From: Nocardioides renjunii
Lineage (GTDB): Bacteria > Actinomycetota > Actinomycetes > Propionibacteriales > Nocardioidaceae
Direction of reading: 5' to 3'
Assembly: GCF_034661175.1 (NCBI RefSeq)
Contig: NZ_CP141058.1
Span: 2,728,001-2,792,000, forward strand
Length of the DNA: 64,000 nucleotides
The notes beneath the pieces are model-generated. The model had not been told where the DNA came from and made no database searches. It worked only from the letters and a program-made list of their open reading frames with translations. Numbering within the stretch: position 1 is the first letter of the stretch; every line of letters starts with the position of its first letter. Both the position numbers and the translations under genes were made by a program. Below are positions 36,651 to 45,206 of the stretch, piece by piece.

Positions 36651-37541
36651 TCAGGCGGTGATGCGGAGGTTGGCGAAGATCTCGCGCGTCGCCCTCGAGC
36701 GGTTGAGCGTGTAGAAGTGCAGGCCCGGTGCGCCCGCGTCGAGCAGCGCCTCGCACAGCTCGGTCGCGATGGCGATGCCCTCCGTGCGCAGCCGCTGCGG
36801 GTCGTCGGCGAGCGGCGCCAGCCGGTCGGCGACCTCCTGCGGGAGCTGGCGCCGCGAGAGCTCGACCATGCGCTCCATCGAGCGGAGGTTGAGGATCGGC
36901 ATGATGCCCGGGATGATCGGCAGGTCCGCGCCGACCGCCCGCGCCCGCTCGACCAGCCCGACGTAGTCGGAGGCGCGGAGCACCATCTCGGTCACGGCGA
37001 ACTCGGCGCCCGCGTCGTACTTGCCCTTGAGCACCCGTGCGTCCGCGTCGAGGTCCGCGGCGTCGACGTGGCCCTCCGGGAAGGCCGCGACGCCGATCCG
37101 CATGTCGGGGCGCCGGCGGATCAGCGCGACCAGCTCGTCGGCGTACGTCAGGCCGCCCTCGGTCGGGGTCCACGGCGTCCCCGGGCCGCCCGGCGGGTCG
37201 CCGCGCAGCGCCATCACGTGCCGTACGCCGGCCTCGCTGAGCTCGTCGAGGATGGCGCCGATCTCGTCGGTGGTGTGGCCCACGCAGGTCAGGTGCGCCA
37301 CTGGCAGCATGCTCGTCTCCCGGGCGATGCGCTCGGTGATCGCGACCGTGCGGTCGCGGGTGGTGCCGCCGGCGCCGTAGGTCACCGAGACGAACGTCGG
37401 CCCGAAGGGCTCGAGCTCGGTGATCGCCTGCCACAGCTGCTGCTCCCCCGCCTCGTCCTTGGGCGGGAAGAACTCGAAGGAGAAGGACCGGTCGCCACGC
37501 TCCAGGAGCTCGCGCATGCTCAGGTCCCGTCCGTGCGTCAT
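36651..37541 (-). CDS. metF: Methylenetetrahydrofolate reductase
   Basis: 296-residue flavoprotein that reduces 5,10-methylene-THF to 5-methyl-THF for methionine synthesis. Motifs include SFEFFPPKDEAGEQQLW, FVSVTYGAGGTTRDRT, HLTCVGHT, ALRGDPPGG and IPGIMPILNLRSMERM. The ATG at 37541 is chosen because TAGGCT (37549-37554) ends 7 bases upstream; a Met at 37517 is a less likely start. Reading of this frame upstream to 39086 is a shadow. It diverges from the polyprenyl synthase with 63 bases between. Confidence 0.96.
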   Translation of the reverse strand: MTHGRDLSMRELLERGDRSFSFEFFPPKDEAGEQQLWQAITELEPFGPTFVSVTYGAGGTTRDRTVAITERIARETSMLPVAHLTCVGHTTDEIGAILDELSEAGVRHVMALRGDPPGGPGTPWTPTEGGLTYADELVALIRRRPDMRIGVAAFPEGHVDAADLDADARVLKGKYDAGAEFAVTEMVLRASDYVGLVERARAVGADLPIIPGIMPILNLRSMERMVELSRRQLPQEVADRLAPLADDPQRLRTEGIAIATELCEALLDAGAPGLHFYTLNRSRATREIFANLRITA

Positions 37542-37548
37542 GCGCAAC

Positions 37549-37554
37549 AGCCTA
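37549..37554 (-). promoter_or_regulatory. Leaderless -10 element for metF
   Basis: TAGGCT on the minus strand ends 7 bases before the metF ATG; its divergent neighbour has the same hexamer. Confidence 0.6.
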
Positions 37555-37592
37555 CGGATGACCGGAATGCGTCGGGCACCTGTCCCACTGTC

Positions 37593-37598
37593 TAGGCT
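37593..37598 (+). promoter_or_regulatory. Leaderless -10 element for the polyprenyl synthase
   Basis: TAGGCT ends 6 bases before the GTG at 37605. With the metF element it forms a compact divergent pair of leaderless promoters. Confidence 0.6.
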
Positions 37599-37604
37599 GC
37601 TCGC

Positions 37605-38669
37605 GTGACGACCTGGGACCCCGCCGCCTTCCGCGACCAGGTCCAGCAGGTGCTCGACGACTTCCTCGCCGCGCGCGAGGCCGAGCTCGCGCCCCTCGGG
37701 CCCGACGCCGGCCGGCTCGTCGCGGAGGCCCGCACCGCGGTCCGTGGCGGCAAGCGGTTCCGGGCGTCGTTCTGCCACTGGGGCTACCGCGCGATCCGGC
37801 CGGAGGTCGCCGACCCGGCCGCCCTCGCCCGCGCGTGCGCCTCGCTGGAGGTGCTGCACGCCAGCGCCCTGGTGCACGACGACTACATGGACGCCTCCGA
37901 CACCCGGCGCGGCCGCCCCGCCACCCACCGGACCTTCGAGGCCGAGCACCGAGCGGCGGGCTGGCGCGGCGCCCCCGAGCAGTACGGCGCCGCGGCGGCC
38001 ATCCTGCTCGGCGACCTCCTCCTCGGCTGGGCCGGCGACATGCTGCGCGGCAGCGGCTTCGGCACCCAGGAGACGGCGGCCGGCCTCGCCCTGTTCGAGC
38101 AGTGCCGCAGCGAGGTGATCGCGGGTCAGTTCCTCGACGTGTCCGTGCAGGCGCGCGGGCGCGCCGACGTCGACACCGCCATGACGGTGCTGCGCTACAA
38201 GTCCGCGAAGTACTCCATCGAGCGTCCTCTCCACATCGGGGCGGGGCTCGCCGGCGCCGCGGCCGACCAGATCGAGCAGCTCACCCGCTTCGGACTGCCC
38301 CTCGGCGAGGCCTTCCAGCTCCGTGACGACCTGCTCGGGGTCTTCGGCGACCCCGAGGAGACCGGCAAGCCGGCCGGCGACGACCTGGTGGAGGGCAAGC
38401 GGACGGTCCTCGTCGCGCTCGCCCTGGACGCGGCCTCGCCGGCCGCCGCCCGTCGCCTCGACGGCGCACTCGGTACGCCGCTCGGCCCCGCCGACGTCGA
38501 CGAGCTGCGCGGCATCATCGAGGACTCGGGCGCCCGCGCCCAGGTCGAGGACGTCATCGGGGCGCTCACCGACCGTGCGGTGGCTGCCCTGCAGCCGGCC
38601 GACGTCGACGACCACGCCCGCGTCGTGCTGACCGAGCTCGCCGCCGCCGCCACGCAGCGGACGCTCTGA
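37605..38669 (+). CDS. Polyprenyl (geranylgeranyl-type) diphosphate synthase
   Basis: 354-residue trans-isoprenyl diphosphate synthase that elongates an allylic diphosphate with isopentenyl diphosphate. The first Asp-rich motif is LVHDDYMDASDTRRG and the second is QLRDDLLGVFGD; GGKRFRASFCHWGY is the substrate-binding segment. The residues before the first DDxxD include small and bulky side chains, so product length cannot be set by eye. The start is GTG at 37605 with a leaderless signature. It could supply quinone, carotenoid or other isoprenoid pathways. Confidence 0.94.
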   Translation: MTTWDPAAFRDQVQQVLDDFLAAREAELAPLGPDAGRLVAEARTAVRGGKRFRASFCHWGYRAIRPEVADPAALARACASLEVLHASALVHDDYMDASDTRRGRPATHRTFEAEHRAAGWRGAPEQYGAAAAILLGDLLLGWAGDMLRGSGFGTQETAAGLALFEQCRSEVIAGQFLDVSVQARGRADVDTAMTVLRYKSAKYSIERPLHIGAGLAGAAADQIEQLTRFGLPLGEAFQLRDDLLGVFGDPEETGKPAGDDLVEGKRTVLVALALDAASPAAARRLDGALGTPLGPADVDELRGIIEDSGARAQVEDVIGALTDRAVAALQPADVDDHARVVLTELAAAATQRTL

Positions 38670-38704
38670 CCGCTGCCCGTCCCGGGCCGCGGGGGTGGCG
38701 GCCC

Positions 38705-39139
38705 TCAGTCCAGGCTGGGGACCCCGGGCACGACCGGGCCCTCGCCGCGCAGCAGCACCGCGAAGGGGATGCCGCGATCGGCGTGGACCCGGGAGCCGAG
38801 CACGCTGAGCGCGATGCTGAAGGCCTTCTCGTCCGAGCGAGCCAGGGTGGCCCACCCGTCCCAGAGCAGCACCACGCCGTCGTGACCGGTGCCGACGTCG
38901 TGGAGGCAGTCGGCGAGCGCGTCGAAGTTCTGGCCGTAGTGGTCCGGGAAGTCGAGCGCCTCCCCGACGGCGGCGAGGAACGCCGGCTTGGTGTCGGCGC
39001 CGGTCCAGCCGTCGACGTGCCCGAACCCCCAGCCGGCGTGCTCGACGGTGTGGCGGACGTCCTCGGGGTCGAAGGCGGCGTGCCACAGGTAGAGGTCAGG
39101 CGCCTCGCGCCCCGCGAGCAGCGCTGCCAGGCCGCTCAC
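38705..39139 (-). CDS. Barstar family RNase inhibitor
   Basis: 144-residue protein whose C-terminal half matches barstar: ALDFPDHYGQNFDALADCLHDV is the alpha helix that plugs the RNase active site, followed by VVLLWDGWATLARSD. It should bind and neutralise the RNase encoded immediately upstream. The GTG at 39139 overlaps the RNase stop as GTGA, so inhibitor and enzyme are made together. It is convergent with the polyprenyl synthase, 35 bases away. Confidence 0.92.
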   Translation of the reverse strand: MSGLAALLAGREAPDLYLWHAAFDPEDVRHTVEHAGWGFGHVDGWTGADTKPAFLAAVGEALDFPDHYGQNFDALADCLHDVGTGHDGVVLLWDGWATLARSDEKAFSIALSVLGSRVHADRGIPFAVLLRGEGPVVPGVPSLD

Positions 39140-39678
39140 GGCGAGCCTGCGATGCGCGAGAAGGACCGGTAGTGGTCGGCGGTCCAGTAGAGCTCGCCGC
39201 CCTGACCGGCCACGATGCGTCGGGCGCCGCGGTCTGACGAGCCGGGCGTCGGCACGGTGAACTCGCGGTAGTAGCCCCGCGCCCGGTCGGGCAGCAGCTC
39301 CTCGCGGTTCTCGAACGTCACCCCGTCGCGGTCCTCGGGGAACGGTGGCCCGTCCGCGATCGCCTCGACGATGCGAGTCGCCTCGGGCGGCAGGTCGTCG
39401 AGCCGCACCACCGGGAGGCCGCTCCCGGGGTCGGTGGCTCCCGACGCGGACGGCGGTGGGGTCGCCGGGAAGTTCGTCGAGTCCCTCGTGGGGGTGGCGG
39501 CCACCGTCGGTGAGGAGAAGTCCGGCTCCGAGGCCCGCTCCGACGTCGCGTCCTCCGCGCCCGCTCCCGAGTCGGTGCCGTCCCGGTCGGCGGGGATGAA
39601 CATCGACACCAGCAGGATGGCCGCGGCGACCAGCAGCACCAGCCACCGGTAGCGCCGCCGTCCCGCCGACGCGGCCAT
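39136..39678 (-). CDS. Membrane-anchored guanyl-specific RNase (barnase/RNase Sa type)
   Basis: 180-residue protein: a basic N terminus, one transmembrane helix (about residues 12-30), a Ser/Thr/Pro-rich spacer, and a C-terminal RNase N1/barnase domain. Catalytic residues by alignment with RNase Sa are Glu139 (YYREF), Arg150/Arg154 (DRGARRIV) and His169 (TADHY). Expected to cut RNA after G outside the membrane. The ATG at 39678 overlaps the Rv2175c stop by one base (TGATG). Barstar follows with a 4-base overlap. Confidence 0.92.
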   Translation of the reverse strand: MAASAGRRRYRWLVLLVAAAILLVSMFIPADRDGTDSGAGAEDATSERASEPDFSSPTVAATPTRDSTNFPATPPPSASGATDPGSGLPVVRLDDLPPEATRIVEAIADGPPFPEDRDGVTFENREELLPDRARGYYREFTVPTPGSSDRGARRIVAGQGGELYWTADHYRSFSRIAGSP

Positions 39679-40049
39679 CAGTACTCCAGCACCTGCGCGC
39701 GCCGCTTGACCTCGCTGCCGCGGTTCTCTCGCAGCGCGTCGATCGGGCGGCCGGGGAGGTCGTCGTCGGTGAAGAGCCAGGCGATGCACTCACGGTCGTC
39801 GAACCGGTGGTCGTGCAGCAGGGTCAGCAGCCCCGGCAGGCCCTTGACCACGAGGCCGTCGTGGATGAACTCGGCCGGCACGCGCGGCCCGGCGCCGGGC
39901 CAGGGGACGGCGGCGGCCAGCTCGTGCTCGCGGATCATGGTGCGGACCTTGCCGGGCGTCACGCCGAGCAGCTGGGCGACCTCGCTCCAGTCGAGCCACT
40001 CCGGCACGAGGGCCGCCAGGTCACGGTCGGCCAGGGGTACGTCACTCAT
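39678..40049 (-). CDS. Rv2175c family DNA-binding protein
   Basis: 123-residue protein of the Rv2175c family, with an N-terminal winged-helix-like motif WLDWSEVAQLLGVTPGKVRTMIREHEL and a C-terminal domain with HDGLVVKGLPGLLTLLHDHRF. In M. tuberculosis Rv2175c is a DNA-binding substrate of kinase PknL encoded beside it; here the kinase lies about 2 kb away on the other strand. The ATG at 40049 is set by TAGGCT (40056-40061). It leads the RNase-barstar genes, so it may be co-transcribed with them. Confidence 0.92.
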   Translation of the reverse strand: MSDVPLADRDLAALVPEWLDWSEVAQLLGVTPGKVRTMIREHELAAAVPWPGAGPRVPAEFIHDGLVVKGLPGLLTLLHDHRFDDRECIAWLFTDDDLPGRPIDALRENRGSEVKRRAQVLEY

Positions 40050-40055
40050 GCGCGA

Positions 40056-40061
40056 AGCCTA
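40056..40061 (-). promoter_or_regulatory. Leaderless -10 element for the Rv2175c-RNase-barstar operon
   Basis: TAGGCT on the minus strand ends 6 bases before the ATG at 40049. Confidence 0.6.
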
Positions 40062-40109
40062 GGTGAGGCGGCCCGGGAGGCGGGAGTTGTGGGCGCGGCG
40101 GGCGCCGCC

Positions 40110-40115
40110 TAGCGT
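40110..40115 (+). promoter_or_regulatory. Leaderless -10 element for the secreted GH16-like gene
   Basis: TAGCGT ends 7 bases before the ATG at 40123. Confidence 0.5.
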
Positions 40116-40122
40116 GTGGCGG

Positions 40123-40926
40123 ATGCACCCCCTCCGCTCCGTGCTCGCCGCGGCCCTGGTCGGCCTGATGGCGCTCACGCTCTCCCCCGTCGCCTCCCCC
40201 GCGTCGGCCGACCACCACAACGGCGCCGCACCGGGTCCCATCCACGCCGGCAACACCTTCGGCTGGTACCAGCACGGGGTGTTCCGCCAAGAGTTCATTG
40301 GCCCGAAGCCGGGCTACTGGAAGAAGTCCGGCCGCGGGATCGTACGGACGCAGAACGGCATGCTCACCCTGATGACCACCCGCAAGGGCAGCGTCGCGGC
40401 CACGCTCGACCTCCCCGGCCACACCTACGGCCGCTGGGAGATCCGGATGCGCGCGCGCCGCATGGACAAGACGCAGGGCGGCAAGGACTACAAGGTGGTC
40501 ACCGAGCTGGTCCCGGCCGGCAGCCGCGACCAGCACTGCGGCGGGCGCGACATCGGGGTCCAGAACTTCACGGTGGGCACCAACACGGTGAAGTCCTACG
40601 TCCACACGCTGCCCAACAGCTCCTACCGCGGCTTCCACGGCCGCCATCTCGAGAACGACCGCTGGCACACCTACGCCGTCGAGGTCGCCGAGGACCACAT
40701 CTCGTGGTTCGTCGACGCGCACGTCATCAACACCGAGCGCCGTCCCGAGGCCCTCGACCCGGTGCGCCGCCAGCTCAAGTTCGAGCTGCGTGCCCGCGAC
40801 GGCGCCACGATGCACCCGGCCCGGATGCAGATGGACTGGATGCGCTACTGGACGATGCGTGCCCCCAACGAGCGCTCGATCAAGGCCCCGCCGTTCGAGC
40901 TGAGCTCGTTCCCCGCCGCCTGCTGA
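40123..40926 (+). CDS. Secreted GH16-like (concanavalin-fold) protein
   Basis: 267-residue protein with a signal peptide (about residues 1-29, ending SPASADHH). The mature part resembles family 16 glycoside hydrolases: GRWEIRMRARRM, NDRWHTYAVEVAEDHISWFVD and ALDPVRRQLKFELRA. The catalytic E-[IL]-D-x-x-E motif of GH16 is not visible at the expected place, where the sequence reads KVVTELVPAGS, so it may be a binding protein or a divergent enzyme. Cysteines are few. The start is set by a leaderless signature. Confidence 0.75.
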   Translation: MHPLRSVLAAALVGLMALTLSPVASPASADHHNGAAPGPIHAGNTFGWYQHGVFRQEFIGPKPGYWKKSGRGIVRTQNGMLTLMTTRKGSVAATLDLPGHTYGRWEIRMRARRMDKTQGGKDYKVVTELVPAGSRDQHCGGRDIGVQNFTVGTNTVKSYVHTLPNSSYRGFHGRHLENDRWHTYAVEVAEDHISWFVDAHVINTERRPEALDPVRRQLKFELRARDGATMHPARMQMDWMRYWTMRAPNERSIKAPPFELSSFPAAC

Positions 40927-41006
40927 CCCGCCTCCCGGCCCTCCGCCCGGGCAGCGCCCGACACGCCCGGCCGGCGCCCCGACACGCCCGTGCGGAGCCG
41001 GGTCGG

Positions 41007-41012
41007 TAACGT
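41007..41012 (+). promoter_or_regulatory. Candidate -10 of the LysM transglycosylase gene
   Basis: TAACGT would start transcription near 41019, leaving a leader of about 65 bases that contains AAGGAG (41072-41077), seven bases before the GTG. No -35 was assigned. Confidence 0.35.
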
Positions 41013-41084
41013 CGAGTGCTCGTTCGCGCGCTTCCCTCCCGGGTCCCCGGACCCGGGCGCAACGGACGAGCAAGGAGAGCAGCC

Positions 41085-41858
41085 GTGCCCCGACCCGACC
41101 GCACCCCGACCCGCAGCATCGCCCGGAGCCGCCCGGGAACGACCCTGGCGAACCTCGTGCTCGGCCTCGCGGTGACCTGTGGCTCGCTCGGGGTCGCCGC
41201 ACCGGCCCGCGCGGACCACGAGCGCCTGCCTGCCGGCCGCACCCCGGTCTCGTACGTCGTCCAGCCCGGCGACACCGCCTCCGGACTGGCCGTCAGGTTC
41301 CACGCGTGGACCGCGGAGATCCTCGCCCACAACCACCTCGGCAGCGCCGGGCGCCTGCGGGTGGGGCAGGAGATCGTGATCCCGGTCGTGCGCACGGGCG
41401 GGTCGCCGGACGACGACCGTGCCGCCGCGGCGTGGCAGCACCCCGACGGCGACCGGGAGAAGGTGCGCCGGGTGATCGCCGGGGCCGCACGCCGTCACGA
41501 CGTCGACCCGCACCTGGCGCTGGCCGTGGCCTGGCAGGAGTCGGGGTGGCAGATGGACGTGGTGTCGCACGCGCGTGCGATCGGCGCCATGCAGGTCCTG
41601 CCCTCCACGGGTCGCTGGATGGAGCACTACGCCGGCAGGCCGCTCGACCTGCGCCGCCTCGGCGACAACGCGAGGGCCGGGGTCCTGCTGCTCCGCGTGC
41701 TCGCGACCCACACCGAGCGCCGCGCGCACAAGATCGGCGCCTACTACCAGGGCCTCGGCGCGGTGCGCCGCCACGGCCTCTACGACAAGACCCGCACGTA
41801 CGTCCGCAACGTCGAGGCCATCAAGCGCCGCCTCGAGGACGGCCGGCCACCGGCCTGA
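41085..41858 (+). CDS. LysM-domain lytic transglycosylase
   Basis: 257-residue secreted or anchored cell-wall enzyme. A hydrophobic signal (about residues 20-43, cut near ARADH) is followed by a LysM domain (about 57-101, SYVVQPGDTASGLAVRF) that binds peptidoglycan, then an SLT/lysozyme-like domain with catalytic Glu152 in AWQESGW and AIGAMQVLPSTG. It would cleave glycan strands. GTG at 41085 follows AAGGAG by 7 bases, a decisive ribosome binding site; longer in-frame reading from 41016 is rejected. It precedes a PASTA kinase, which also senses peptidoglycan. Confidence 0.93.
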   Translation: MPRPDRTPTRSIARSRPGTTLANLVLGLAVTCGSLGVAAPARADHERLPAGRTPVSYVVQPGDTASGLAVRFHAWTAEILAHNHLGSAGRLRVGQEIVIPVVRTGGSPDDDRAAAAWQHPDGDREKVRRVIAGAARRHDVDPHLALAVAWQESGWQMDVVSHARAIGAMQVLPSTGRWMEHYAGRPLDLRRLGDNARAGVLLLRVLATHTERRAHKIGAYYQGLGAVRRHGLYDKTRTYVRNVEAIKRRLEDGRPPA

Positions 41859-41985
41859 GCGTCCGCGCCCGGCAGGCGCGGGACGCCACGCCACGCCGGA
41901 GCCCGCGCGTCGGCGTGGCCGCACGCGGCCCTTCCGTACGATGGTCGCGCCGGATCCTTCCCCGTCCGGCGTTGGAGGTCGATCA

Positions 41986-44187
41986 GTGGAGCCATCCGAG
42001 CACGCCCGCGCAGCCGCGCCCGGCGTGTCTGGCGACCCCTTGGTCGGACGGCTGCTGGACCGTCGCTACCGCATCCTCTCCCGGGTGGCCCGCGGCGGCA
42101 TGGCCAGTGTCTACGAGGCCACCGACACCCGCCTCGACCGGACGGTCGCGGTGAAGGTGATGCACCCCGGCCTCGGCGACGACCAGGCGTTCGCGGAGCG
42201 GTTCGTGCGCGAGGCCCGCGCCGCGGCCCGCCTCAACCACCCCCACGTGGTGGGTGTCTACGACCAGGGCGACGACACCTCCGACGGCACCGACACCGTC
42301 TTCCTGGTCATGGAGTACGTGCCCGGCCACACGCTGCGCGACGTGATCCGCAAGGAGGCGCCGATGCCTCCCACCCGGGCGCTCGCGCTGCTGGAGCCGG
42401 TCGTCTCGGCGCTCGCCGCCGCCCATCGCGCCGGGCTGGTGCACCGCGACGTGAAGCCCGAGAACGTCCTCATCGCCGACGAGGCGCACGGCGGCCGGGT
42501 GAAGGTGGCCGACTTCGGCCTGGCCAAGGCGGTCAGCGCCGACACCCAGCACACCGCCACCGGCGGGGTGCTGATCGGCACCGTGTCCTACCTCGCTCCC
42601 GAGCTCGTGGTCGACGGCAGGGCCGACGCCCGCGCCGACGTCTACGCCGCCGGGGTCGTGCTCCACGAGCTGCTGACCGGGAAGAAGCCGCACGAGGGAG
42701 AGTCGCCGATCCAGGTGGCCTACCGCCACGTGCACCACGACGTCCCCATGCCGTCGGTGCTGCAGCCCGACATCCCCGACTACGTCGACGCGCTCGTCGC
42801 CCGCGCCACCTCGCGCGACCGCGACCAGCGTCCCGCCGACGCGACGGTGCTGCTGCACCACCTGCACCGCGTCGAGCAGGCGCTGCGCGACGGACTCGCG
42901 TCTGACCCGGACCTCGCCACCGACCTCCTCCCCCGCCGGGTCCCCGGCGACGACGGCGCGGGCACCGCCGGCGACACCCGCAACGACACCACGCCCGAGC
43001 CGTTCGACGCCGGCGCGCTGGCCCTGCTCACCGAGGTCGACCCGCGCGACTCCGGGCTCGTCGCCGACGGCAGCCCGGACCGGACGACCGCCCTCGAGCG
43101 CCACCTCGTGCCCTCGACGGGTCCCGCGCCGGCCCCGATGACCGAGCCGATGACGACCACGCCGCGCCCGGACGGCACGGGGTCCGTCGAGGCGGCGACC
43201 ACCGCGCTGCCCGCAAGCGCCGACGCGCCGCGTCGTCCGGGCCCCGCTCCCGGGCGGGCGCCGTCGAAGGTCGCCCCCGTCGCCACGACCGCGAGTCGCC
43301 GCTCCCGGAAGGGTCCGATCGCGTTCGTGCTCGCCGTCCTGCTGGTGGCCGGGGTCGGCGCGGGGGCCTGGTGGTTCGGCTGGGAGCGCTACACGACCAC
43401 GCCCGGCGTCCTGTCGGTCGACGAGGCCACGGCGACCGCCGAGCTCGAGTCCGCCGGCCTGGAGGCCGAGGTCGGCGAGCCGGCATACTCCGAGAACCTC
43501 GCCGCCGGGCTGGTCATCTCGACCGATCCCGGTCCCGGCGACCGGGTCCTCGACGGCGGCACCGTCACCCTGGTCCTCTCCCTCGGCCCGGAGCGCTACG
43601 GCGTGCCTGACCTGGCCGGGCAGACCGAGGACCAGGCGCAGGACGCGCTGGCCGCGACCAACCTCGACTTCGGCGAGAGCGTCGGCCGGTGGAGCGAGAC
43701 GGTGCCCGAGGGACAGGTCATCCGCACCTCGCCGAAGGTGGGAACGGTCCTCAAGCCGGGCGCCACCGTCGACCTGGTGCTCAGCCGCGGCCGTAAGCCG
43801 ATCGAGGTCAAGGACTGGACCGGCCGGTCGTTCGACGCCGCCCGGACCGCGCTGGAGAAGCGCAGGCTCGAGGTGAGCGTGGCCGGCGAGGAGTACAGCG
43901 ACACCGTCCCCGAGGGCACCGTCATCTCGCAGGACCCCGCGACCGGCACGCTGTTCCGCGGCGACACGGTGTCGTTCGTGGTCTCGCTGGGACCGGAGCT
44001 GGTCGAGGTGCCGCGGCTCGAGGCGATGGGCGTCGAGGCGGCCACGGACGTGCTCGAGGACCTCGGCTTCGAGGTCGAGACCGAGCAGGCCCAGATCTAC
44101 CTCGGCCTCGGCTACGTCTCGAGCTCGGACCCCGGTGAGGGCGAGCGCGTGCCCAAGGGATCCACGATCACGTTGTTCGTCGTCTGA
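41986..44187 (+). CDS. PASTA-domain Ser/Thr protein kinase (PknL/PknB type)
   Basis: 733-residue membrane kinase. The N-terminal kinase has the ATP Lys in VAVKVMHPG (near residue 54), the catalytic loop VHRDVKPENVL (near 152) and DFGLAKAV (near 175). A Pro/Asp/Thr-rich juxtamembrane linker leads to one transmembrane helix (about 443-466), then four PASTA repeats to the C terminus, which bind muropeptides or lipid II. Start is GTG at 41986 with GGAGGT upstream; TACGAT (41937-41942) is a possible -10. Proximity to Rv2175c and class II DAHP synthase matches M. tuberculosis pknL. Confidence 0.95.
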   Translation: MEPSEHARAAAPGVSGDPLVGRLLDRRYRILSRVARGGMASVYEATDTRLDRTVAVKVMHPGLGDDQAFAERFVREARAAARLNHPHVVGVYDQGDDTSDGTDTVFLVMEYVPGHTLRDVIRKEAPMPPTRALALLEPVVSALAAAHRAGLVHRDVKPENVLIADEAHGGRVKVADFGLAKAVSADTQHTATGGVLIGTVSYLAPELVVDGRADARADVYAAGVVLHELLTGKKPHEGESPIQVAYRHVHHDVPMPSVLQPDIPDYVDALVARATSRDRDQRPADATVLLHHLHRVEQALRDGLASDPDLATDLLPRRVPGDDGAGTAGDTRNDTTPEPFDAGALALLTEVDPRDSGLVADGSPDRTTALERHLVPSTGPAPAPMTEPMTTTPRPDGTGSVEAATTALPASADAPRRPGPAPGRAPSKVAPVATTASRRSRKGPIAFVLAVLLVAGVGAGAWWFGWERYTTTPGVLSVDEATATAELESAGLEAEVGEPAYSENLAAGLVISTDPGPGDRVLDGGTVTLVLSLGPERYGVPDLAGQTEDQAQDALAATNLDFGESVGRWSETVPEGQVIRTSPKVGTVLKPGATVDLVLSRGRKPIEVKDWTGRSFDAARTALEKRRLEVSVAGEEYSDTVPEGTVISQDPATGTLFRGDTVSFVVSLGPELVEVPRLEAMGVEAATDVLEDLGFEVETEQAQIYLGLGYVSSSDPGEGERVPKGSTITLFVV

Positions 44188-44192
44188 GGTCC

Positions 44193-44198
44193 TAGCCT
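44193..44198 (+). promoter_or_regulatory. Leaderless -10 element for the EamA gene
   Basis: TAGCCT ends 6 bases before the GTG at 44205. Confidence 0.55.
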
Positions 44199-44204
44199 GT
44201 CGGC

Positions 44205-45104
44205 GTGCACGCCGAGCAGACCCGTCGTACGACCCTGCTGGCCAGTGCCGCACTCCTCGCCATCGCGGCCTGCTGGGGCAGCACGTTCTTCCTCATCAAG
44301 GACCTGCTCGAGCGGGTGCCGACGCTCGACTTCCTCGCCGTCCGCTTCACCATCGCCTCGGTGGTGCTCCTGGTCGTGGCGCCGCGGGCGCTGGGCCGGC
44401 TCTCCCCCGAGGTGCGCACGCACGCCGCCGTCCTCGGACTGCTCTACGGCGTGGCGCAGATCCTGCAGACGGCCGGCCTGGCGCACACCCCGGCGAGCGT
44501 CAGTGGCTTCGTCACCGGCCTCTACGTCGTCTTCACGCCGCTGCTCGCGGCCGCGATCCTCAAGACCCGCATCCCGCCCGTCACCTGGGCCGCCGTGGTG
44601 CTGGCGACCGTCGGGCTCGGCGTCCTGGCGCTCGACGGCTTCAGCATCGGCTACGGCGAGCTGATCACACTGACCTCGGCCGTGCTCTACGCGCTGCACA
44701 TCGTGGGGCTGGGCGCCTGGTCGCGTCCGCAGGACGCCCTGGGCATGACCATCCTGCAGATGGTCGTCATCGCGACGGTCTGCACGGTGGCGACCGCGCA
44801 CGACGGCATCGTCCTGCCCGACCGCACGTCGGACTGGCTGTCCGTGCTCTACATGGCCGTCGTGGTCGCGGCGCTCGGCCTCTTCGCGCAGACCTGGGCG
44901 CAGGCCCACCTGCCGCCGACCCGCAGCGCGATCCTGATGAGCATGGAGCCGGTGTTCGCCTCCTTCTTCGCCGTCTGGCTCGGCGGCGAGAGCCTGACCA
45001 CCCGGTTGCTGCTCGGCGGGTCGATGGTCCTCGTCGCGATGCTCACCGTCGAGCTCGCGCCACGCCGCGTCGTCGAGGGCGAGGTCACGCACATCGCCGT
45101 CTGA
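44205..45104 (+). CDS. EamA/DMT family transporter
   Basis: 299-residue drug/metabolite transporter with ten predicted transmembrane helices in two EamA repeats. The first repeat has AACWGSTFFLIKDLLERVPTLDF, the second LITLTSAVLYALHIVGLGAW and PTRSAILMSMEPVFASFFA. Substrate unknown; the family exports amino acids, nucleotides or drugs. The GTG at 44205 lies 17 bases after the kinase stop, with a leaderless signature. Confidence 0.92.
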   Translation: MHAEQTRRTTLLASAALLAIAACWGSTFFLIKDLLERVPTLDFLAVRFTIASVVLLVVAPRALGRLSPEVRTHAAVLGLLYGVAQILQTAGLAHTPASVSGFVTGLYVVFTPLLAAAILKTRIPPVTWAAVVLATVGLGVLALDGFSIGYGELITLTSAVLYALHIVGLGAWSRPQDALGMTILQMVVIATVCTVATAHDGIVLPDRTSDWLSVLYMAVVVAALGLFAQTWAQAHLPPTRSAILMSMEPVFASFFAVWLGGESLTTRLLLGGSMVLVAMLTVELAPRRVVEGEVTHIAV

Positions 45105-45194
45105 CCCGCATGCGACGACCTCTCGGGCGACCTCAGCGTCCACCGCCCGTCGACCCTGTCCCTGGGAAGGAGGCACGCCGTGGGCGCGTCCCCC

Positions 45195-45200
45195 TATCGT
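45195..45200 (+). promoter_or_regulatory. Leaderless -10 element for the zinc-ribbon gene
   Basis: TATCGT ends 6 bases before the GTG at 45207 and favours it over the upstream in-frame start at 45180. Confidence 0.55.
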
Positions 45201-45206
45201 GGGCGC

